A DNA stretch of 64,000 bases from Pteria penguin (Eukaryota; Mollusca; Bivalvia; Pterioida; Pteriidae), in assembly GCA_035048485.1 (NCBI GenBank), contig CM068585.1:52392410-52456409 (forward strand), in the 5' to 3' direction. Under the pieces are notes generated by a model that was not told the DNA's origin, searched no databases, and worked only from the letters and a program-made list of their open reading frames with translations. Below are positions 56,522-64,000 of this stretch, piece by piece. Numbering within the stretch: the stretch's first letter is position 1; each line of letters opens with the position of its first letter. The position numbers and the translations under genes were made by a program.

Positions 56522-58487
56522 CTATAATGAAAACATTTACCTATTCATTAATGTGCAATTGTATGACAGAAAATAAAATACGGCATTTGACGTCATGGAC
56601 ACGTGGATCAAACAAGTGTATCACAAGTGTATCAAAAAGGACGGCTAATTGAAGTGGAAATGTGCACTTGCCCATCTGCCCACCCAAAACAAAAGCAGTT
56701 GAAGTCTATGTTTGAAATGTTTATTGGTCAAAGAGAAACCACAATTTCATACCAAAATATATTCTGGATAGAGGTGATATAAGTAACATAAACTAAGCTA
56801 GGTTGTCAACTTTAAGGACCCAATTGCCCAATTAGTCCTCTGAGATATATGTATGTACACGGGAGCAAAAAAAAATGCAGGGACAGTGGTTTATTTGAAT
56901 CTTATTATCTACAAAGTTATTCTGTTCATTACAAATCTTCGTGTCATATCAAAGTGAACACTTTATCATCGATAAAATACAAAAATAAATCACAAGTGTA
57001 AAGTTAGTGATCACGATACTCAGGGTCAAAACCCTGGAAATCCAAAGCGTAAATATTTTTATCACTGATTACCAAAGTGATATACAAATAACAAATATTG
57101 AACCAGGGCTATGCAAATGGAGGTAATCCTTCGATTTAAAATTATTTACAAATTTTTGCTACAGAAAATTAGAAGTATATATTCAGAAAATACTTTAATT
57201 CGGCTTGTGAATACTCTCATATACTAACAGTCCACCAGCAGTGGTATCGACATTGTGGATAAAAGAAGTATTGGAGCATTTACTCAATGCTGTACGTGTT
57301 TAAATGCAGCTGAAAAAAGGTGATTCATATTCATATATCGTTTTGATTTGAACACATTCTGAGTTGGAAAGTCCTACTGATTCTTTTTAGGTCTCTCTGA
57401 AATAATAAGTTTTATCAAAGGTACATCCCATCTTTTTTAAAGAAAAGAAAGAAAAAAGGTATCTACACAATCAAATGTTTTGACGCAGTATTTACTAACT
57501 ATATTCTCTCTCACTTTCATTTTCTTCTTTTGATATAATAACGGTTACTAAAATGAATTACAAAAGTTACTATTACAATCAGTATGCTTGCACTTTTTTG
57601 CGCGTAGATCACATCAAGTTTTTATCTAACCTATATCTAACACTTAGATGTGCATGCATATCATAAGGTTCTTCTACATAAAGATGTGTTATTAATACTG
57701 TCCTTTTTATCGGAGTCAAATCTGTGAAAATGATAAAGTAAAGGTGCTTACGATTGTGTCTGACCTCTTTAGTTTTAACCACATTGAATAGTATTGTTCA
57801 TGCACTTCTTTACCACAAATGTTGATTTCTAGTTGATCCAAATTCCTACCGCAATGATAGTAATACACACCTGTACGTGTCCGTTTCAGCTTCATTGTGC
57901 CTGATGTTATCTTTCACTTCTTACGTAATATGAATTTAAATGTCGGTTGAAAGGCTGTGTCAACATAGATTTGATGGAGCTGTTCATTTGACAATTATAG
58001 TACTACAAGGGATACACATTCGTGTGTAAAATTATCACTATGAATCTTCAATAGCAGGAATGTCCACTAAAGTTACTCTCCTCAATGCACGCCAGCAGAC
58101 CCGATTACTATACAACACTAAACGCAATATAAGGTGAAGTGTCTACCCCATTAACATACCACGCCTGAGGTGTATTCAGTGTTAAAATCCATAACTCTTA
58201 GAGAAATGTTAATTAAGAATAACTTATTTTTTTCTTTTATAACTCTATCCTCTCTTCTAAAATGTCCTGAAAATGTTTCAACTTAAACCATATAGCGGTA
58301 TATGTCAATTGTTCAATCAATATATGCACTAAGATATAAGGAGCTGTTTGTTAAATCAACGGTTTTAATCCTGTTTTGGACCTGGAATGTTTGTTAACAA
58401 AATGACTTGACACCAACAAGGTATCTTTTTCATAAAGCTCCAATATCAGTCTATTTCAAAAAGCATTTTGAACCACAAAAGTTTCTA

Positions 58488-59494
58488 CAGTGAGGTGCAG
58501 TCCTAACATAACATTATGTTAACGTCGCGTTAACGTGAAGTTTGCTTTCCTCGTGCGCTCTGGACTGCTGAGCACACGCGTCTGCGTTAACGCAGATTTC
58601 CTCGTGAACTTAAATTCGAGACCGCTTTAACACGCATGACTGCCGCGTGAACGTGCTTGACAGCCACGTTCGCTTGCGTACAACTTAAAACTTACATTAA
58701 CATGTACATACAATGTAGAGAAGGAATTGAAGGAGATTCGATATATACATTTTATATTTGAATATAAGAACATATTACTATGTGCATGTAGGTAAATATT
58801 TAGAATTAAATAAAACGCTTATGAGTTAGGGATGAGTTTTTAAAATATTGAATACAATTTCCGAACATTGAATAAATAATAATAGTGACGATAATCATGG
58901 TATTAACATATTATGAAAAATAGATAAATAAAAAAACCCAATAATAAATACATAAATAGGAATAAATATATAAATAAATTATAAAAAAAAAAATAAAATT
59001 ATTTTAAACAAATTTTATTTTAAACAAATGAATACATAATTTAATTTATTAAAATAAATTAATAAAATAGAATTATAATCTAATTATCCTAGATTTTTTT
59101 TACTATAAACTGACGACGTTTTTTCATAAATACCTTAGTGCATGTCTACGCCGTAATTTCCATTATCTTTTTACATATGAAACCCATAATGCGGGGTGTC
59201 ATTTTAATATTACATTTAATACAGGTATATATAGCGACATTTGCAGTTATTAATTAGATCCCTTTTATTTCCTCCATCCGTACCACTGCATAAAGAATTA
59301 CAAATGTAGGCACGTGAACGCGCGACTGGACCGAGCGCACGCGGGAATAAATTGCGTTAACGCAAATTTCCTCCCGCGTTAACGCAAGGAGCGCACGCGC
59401 GTCCGGTCGAGCAGTCCTAGCACGTGTGCTCAAGCAGTCCTCGTGACCGCTTTTCGCGTTAACGTGCATGTTATGTTAGGACTGCACCCATCTG
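58488..59494. mobile_element. Non-autonomous Tc1/mariner- or pogo-like element (1007 bp)
   Basis: TA flanks both ends (58,486-58,487 and 59,495-59,496). The left end reads CAGTGAGGTGCAGTCC then TAACATAACAT. The right end, inverted, reads CAGATGGGTGCAGTCC then TAACATAACAT. Inner arms are GC-rich and full of GTTAAC/GCGTTAACGC palindromes; the core (58,750-59,250) is AT-rich. There is no transposase frame. The two paralogous sites at about 30,090 and 31,347 lack it. Confidence 0.8.
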
Positions 59495-59599
59495 TAGGTG
59501 AAATGACGTAACTAAAGTATAAAATAAAATAATAAATATTTTTGTTGTTGTATATGTCAAATCATCTTGATATTACTGTAAATCAGTAAAAACCAATAC

Positions 59600-60140
59600 C
59601 CCAAATTATCAACATGATAAACCGTGCTCTGCCAGTCTGAAAGCGAGCTAAGACCCTAGATCTGTAGGAGTCCCGACTAACAGTCAGAGGTGACGAGGTT
59701 CAGGACCTTGTCTCCTCTGAAAGAGGTTTGGACAAGACCCGTCATATAGTCCCCACCGCCCTGTTAGTCAGCGTGCAACGTTCAAGTAAAAGTCTGCATA
59801 AGGCTGTAGAGGGGCCAAATACAAGACCTATAGTCTTTTTGATGATTTCAATATCATATTGTCTATCTAGAAGACGTTTGACTATTTTATTACATGATAA
59901 AATAACGTTATCGGAGCCTTTTACTTTCCTTAGTTTATATACGAGAAAAAAAAATTAGGATGGGAAATTCCATTGGATACATACTGTTGAAAAGAAATAT
60001 TTCCAAATTTAGATAGAAGTTCTGAATAAGATCTGAAGAATTTGCCGAATGTTTTTCTTAGCTTGTGATATCTGTAACCCTGAGTTAAAAGTTTAGTAGT
60101 AATTTGTAAATTTCGTTTATCAAAGTCCAAAACATCGGTG
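59600..60140 (-). mobile_element. Reverse transcriptase C-terminus plus 3' tail, fourth copy
   Basis: The minus strand reads LLTQGYRYHKLRKTFGKFF, then SELLSKFGNISFQQYVSNGI and SHPNFF (60,100-59,940). This is the C-terminal basic region of the same family as at 35.6-37.4 kb. The 3' tail (59,625-59,800) matches 44,940-45,115 inverted. Confidence 0.65.
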
Positions 60141-61194
60141 CAGCCTCTGACAAATCGAACTAATTCAGATATATAGATACCATATGATGGGAGTCGAGGA
60201 GAACAAAAATAGATATTTTTGACAAATAATTATAAACAAGTTTTACACTTTTTGAATTCGTACCAAAAGCAGTATGTCGTCTATATTTTCCTTAAACGAA
60301 ACCTGCTATATATGCAGGTTCGGAAAAGAGTAAGAAACGAAAGTAATTATCATAATCTATAATTACAAAAGTTTATTCATTTATACCTCTCCGCTCTTAA
60401 CACGATTTAAATTAAAATCAAACTTTATCACGTGGATATGTACCATGTGGGTATCGTTGTATAGGCCCCACAAGAACTATCTTCAAGGTTAATATTATCT
60501 CGGGGAAAATCATTTATACTTCTCCGATACTCATTTCTCTTTTGAGCTACTACCGATATTTACTAGTAATTCAAGAAGTCTACAAGGAGCGAATCTATTT
60601 TTTGTCGTTGAAAAAACAGACGGAAACTGCATCATTGCACATGGCGCATGATGTCTAAAAAATTTTTTTTATACCGCTATCCAGCTAAAACAAATTAGAT
60701 TGATACTTTATTATTTAATTCCTTTCAAACATGTCTTATTATCTCATAAATGTGTACGCTCTGCCTGCAACATTCCTGATCATCTCTAAATTTCTGTCAC
60801 GGAAAATTACGTCAGAGAAAAAAAATCGTGGATGAAATATTCCACTAATTCTTAAACCAATTAAAATGTGCGTTACATGTAATATTATATTATTATACAG
60901 CAAGTCAAATAGAATTTGCCATGTTTGATTCACTCTGAAACTAATGATGGAAAATCCACTCTGATTGATCGATTGTTATCCTAAATTGTACTCAAAAAAC
61001 CTCATGTTTACTTATTACGAATACGATGCACAACATGGATTAAACCAGAATTGAGTTATTGTGGGGACGGCATGGACAAAATTTATACTCTGACAAATGT
61101 GTTAAAACTGAGACTTTTTATTATGATGATACCGTATATTTTCTAATATAACAGAAACTTGATTCACATGAAAGACGTCATCTGCTTGAATTGT

Positions 61195-61410
61195 CAATCG
61201 AACAATAGAAGGGCCAGATAAATATTGTACATAAATCCACAAAAGGGTTTTAATGATTCCAGTATGAAAATGTAAAATACGAAAGTAAATGATGTCACAT
61301 GACTTTGGCACCAACAACAATTCAATATAGTGGACATTCACTGACCCATGAAATTCAGAAGTGACACCAGACGTGCCCGAGAAGATTAAGCGTCCCCTGG
61401 TTGTCTAGCC
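61195..61410. repeat. Dispersed repeat, inverted partner of 32,590-32,800
   Basis: Contains GTGCCCGAGAAGATTAAGCG then TCCCCTGGTTG and CACACCCGC, the conserved core of this repeat family. Confidence 0.6.
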
Positions 61411-61713
61411 ACACCCGCAAAAAATACAGTTAACAACGTAACAGATTTTTATGATTAAAAGTCTACTTGTTACACAAAGCAATCAAAATAAGTTATTAAA
61501 TCATAAGAAATCTGAATTTACTACATGACACCTTTAAATGTCGTATACAAGCTTTAGTCATGGAATTCATGATTATGGGCGATTGTATATATTATTTTTA
61601 AAGCAACTGGGGTAGATGGTTTCAAACAGGAGAAACTAAGTTCCAAATAATTGCCAAAGGTCAATGTTGGTCTGCATGCTAGATTGACATCAAAATTATA
61701 GTTTTACACTTAC

Positions 61714-62044
61714 CAGAAAAATTAGTTTCCAAGGGCACATAGAACGACCATCCTTCTGCCTCTGAATTAGGGGCTCTGTCAGGGTAAGATGCATTATTTA
61801 ATTCGCACAGGTTCTGACGTTTTCGATAAGACATTGACAAACATTTTTTGTCCATCAAACAACGCAGTGCGCATATCGCCAAGCTAGAAGGATTTATTTT
61901 CCTCAAAACGTATTCTTCAATCCGAAAATTAGTTCGAAATATCTTAAATTCTACCGAGGCAGTAGTCAGTGCAATGTATCCAATAATGCATACCCCAAAT
62001 AAAGCACTGGTTTTCAGTAAATGTACGAATGGAATTTTCTTCAT
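61714..62044 (-). CDS. Secreted PAN-fucolectin protein, exon 1 (signal peptide and PAN/apple domain)
   Basis: The frame starts at ATG 62,044 and reaches a strong donor (TCTG|GTAAGT, GT at 61,713-61,712) in phase 1, matching the acceptor phase at 56,521. The start MKKIPFVHLLKTSALFGVCI, with hydrophobic residues to about 29, is a signal peptide. A PAN/apple-type domain follows at about residues 32-105: Cys58, Cys62, Cys68 and Cys80 in CALRCLMDKKCLSMSYRK then NLCELN, closing with EGWSFYVP. Secreted PAN plus fucolectin/F5/8C proteins are a known molluscan architecture. The first Met was chosen because it opens the signal peptide. The plus-strand frame at 61,848-62,294 is its shadow. A cytosolic or membrane-anchored form cannot be excluded. 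Confidence 0.8.
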
Positions 62045-63400
62045 TATTGCACTATTTACTTTGATATTCTATTCGGTGTCGGCAAATATCTGCAATTCCG
62101 TTCCATGCTTTGTTTCCTTTGACCTGCAGTCTGAAAGAAAAAAGAGGAGTTACTGGCTCAGTTATGTGGCAGAAGTCACCATGGAGCTATACAATAACCA
62201 GTTTCAGAAACAGTACGAATTAAAGGTACATGTCGATAAGGTTCACAGAAATACTAAGTATAAACTAACACATTGTATTCATCCACACCGGTAAACGAAA
62301 ATGAATATCGCTGTAACAACAGAACTGAATAAGTTCATATCTCCAAGTCTGAAACTAAGATTGTGCATAATTATTCTGGTATGGCATGCTTTGTAGTTTT
62401 ATAGGCAGGTGGAAATAAGAATATTTATTTTCTTCGTCACACTTGTAAATAATGCAAGGAATGGGATTCTTTCTCTGTCAACATTCAATCCACGGTGAAA
62501 TCGATTGTTACTGTGCGTAAATATGAGTACATGTATTTTCTTCTCATCCAACTCTTAGCGTAGTTTACTATATTGCAGCATTTTAGTCGGAATACCATGA
62601 AAGATGTCTTGTCCTTTATACATGCTTGTCACTTTAAATTCCTTATTTCGCCTGTCGTCATAATCCTCCACAGTTTGTGAAAAATTATCGATTCATTAAT
62701 ATACAATTATAACATATATAATGGTCTTGTGACCCTATAACCTCCCAGACGTTAAATGTCGTCCAGAAATATAATTTACTTTGTAGTAATCTTTACATTG
62801 ATTTGTTTTGTAGTATATTTGGTAATATTCGATGAGTCTCAGTTGTCACAATTCTTGGATATTGCGTTAAAATTCAATATCCTGATAGGACTTTATGATT
62901 AAACCTGCATTTGTAAGAACAGTTGCAGTGACATCCCTAAAGTTAATGATAATGTTGACACTTAAGATAGATATGGTGCACATACGGGTTGGGCGTATTA
63001 CATAGAAAATAGTATAAATACTGCGTTGTAATTAGATGAAATTGCGAAGGAATGTTGTTTAACATCTATGATATTGAACTTAACGCTATGTACATGTAGT
63101 ATTTTATTCAGAACTGTTTTGTTTATGATATATTATCTTAGTTTGTGTATTTGACTTTATCACCGTCAAAGATAGTTGTTGCACTAAATAAAATAAACAT
63201 TCGAAAACACAACGCAAGACATGTTACTATAGAAAAACGAACACGGACCAAGAGAAAGGACAACATAATTTCTTTTGGTGCATCGTGAAACTGGATGTAT
63301 ATGACTTTATAAGGTTAACCTTGAAGCTTTAAGTACTTTTTGATCGAGGTTTACATTTTTTTAGGAAAGTTTATTACAATTTTTTGTTAAATGTACTAAA
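62045..63400. other. Upstream flank of the PAN-fucolectin gene and 5' flank of the gag relic
   Basis: 62,131-62,212 is the segment shared with 8684-8760. The remainder is AT-rich without a gene. TGGTGCATCGTGAAAC at about 63,276-63,291 could be a primer-binding site for the retrotransposon that follows, but I could not define an LTR in front of it. Confidence 0.4.
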
Positions 63401-63402
63401 CT

Positions 63403-64000
63403 ATGGCCACTGATAATCAAGAAATAGATGAATTAACACAATTAGTATGATTACAAATCTCTGATGAAGACGTTAAGAAGCAACTTCCAAAGGAACAATG
63501 TGTAAAATATATGGGAATGAAGCACGGGTATCATGGTTCAGGCGAACAATTCTATGACCCTTCTTGTCAAACTTAAAGCCCTTTTGAACAATCTGAAGCC
63601 GTTCATGTACCTCAGAGACCCCTTAATATTTCTCTCCCGTTAAATTCCTCGGGTCTCGAGTCCAAGGAATGAAGATAATCCCGCGAAATGGTTAGAAAAG
63701 GCCTTAGATCAGATGACGGCATTAAAAACTTCTATTTAGATACCTTTATTACAAATGTTTAAGACGTTTGAGGGGGGTCCTAAGAAATTTTAACAATGGA
63801 CAAAAGATTTTGAGCGTTATGCACAAATGGCACGTCTGGAAGACGCGGACGTTCCAAGAATCATTCACATGACTGGTACTGGTTCAGTGGCCGACTTTGT
63901 GCAAAGATATATTGCCGAATGTAAGAATGCCAAAGAGAACCCGAGTTGGAATGATCTTAAGTGACTAATGCAAAGACGATTTGCAGAAAGAACGGGCCCA
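63403..64000 (+). mobile_element. Decayed retrotransposon gag, runs off right edge
   Basis: From ATG 63,403 a gag-like frame runs MATDNQEIDELTQLV and on. Later, in another frame, it reads NPAKWLEKALDQMTALKTS, QWTKDFERYAQMARLEDADV and SVADFVQRYIAECK, then NPSWNDLK and RRFAER. The W-x-K-D-(F/I)-E-(R/K)-Y-A pattern followed by an R-x-F-A-E end is typical of gag from Ty3-type elements of invertebrates. There are five stops (63,448 TGA; 63,574 TAA; 63,737 TAG; 63,791 TAA; 63,962 TGA) and one frame change near 63,660. The rest of the element lies outside the window. Confidence 0.7.

Larger units (their letters stand above)
54240..60850 (+). repeat. Duplicated block, right copy (partner 26,455-32,400)
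   Basis: Holds exons 2 and 3 of the PAN-fucolectin gene. Compared with the left copy it keeps about 950 bp around exon 3 and carries private insertions: a TIR element (58,488-59,494) and a reverse transcriptase tail (59,600-60,140). Confidence 0.8.
56522..61713 (-). other. Intron 1 of the PAN-fucolectin gene
   Basis: About 5.2 kb, holding a TIR element (58,488-59,494), a reverse transcriptase tail (59,600-60,140) and duplicated sequence matching 28.1-32.4 kb. Confidence 0.65.

Noticed and set aside
61848..62294. 148-codon plus frame, the second longest on the plus strand by length
   Set aside because: Its first part is the shadow of the PAN exon. The last part covers a segment repeated at 8.7 kb. 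No signal of its own.

Overview
The window looks like AT-rich, repeat-dense nuclear DNA from an invertebrate, most likely a bivalve mollusc. The case rests on spliced genes with kilobase introns, a secreted PAN plus fucolectin-like gene, a Patched-related gene, many decayed reverse transcriptase fragments, a tRNA-derived SINE, long AAT, TC and TG microsatellites, and dispersed repeats of a kind I associate with bivalve genomes. The species call is inference from content.

Layout. 1-7446 (minus) carries the 5' part of a Patched-domain (PTCHD3-like) transporter gene: three coding exons joined in matching phase 1 across a short and a 5-kb intron, running off the left edge. The first coding exon has a one-base frameshift and an in-frame stop. 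7.5-26 kb holds no convincing intact gene. It contains an LTR fragment, a broken recombinase-like fragment, a 40-bp minisatellite, dispersed repeats and two unusual elements whose inverted ends are built from short tandem or palindromic units (13.25-14.89 kb and 22.15-24.61 kb, the latter with a second element nested inside). 26.4-32.4 kb is a diverged direct duplicate of 54.2-60.85 kb. The right-hand copy contains exons 2 and 3 of a PAN plus fucolectin gene whose first exon lies at 61,714-62,044. The left-hand copy keeps a decayed exon 2 and has lost the region that carries exon 3. 35-41.6 kb holds a broken reverse transcriptase copy, a complete solo LTR and a decayed Penelope-like element with a GIY-YIG end. 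41.6-54.2 kb is mostly more reverse transcriptase debris and repeats. The window closes with the 5' part of a retrotransposon gag, plus strand, interrupted by five stop codons.

Only two genes are well supported: the Patched-like gene, whose working state is doubtful, and the secreted PAN-fucolectin gene, which looks intact in the visible exons (264 residues if spliced as proposed). They are unrelated in function: one is a predicted 12-pass membrane protein, the other a secreted, probably carbohydrate-binding recognition protein. The most unusual material is the set of non-autonomous elements with composite ends and the duplicated locus, whose paralogues serve as natural empty sites for several insertions.

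Everything here was read by eye. Splice sites were judged from GT/AG context, phase continuity and family resemblance; no alignment or database search was run.
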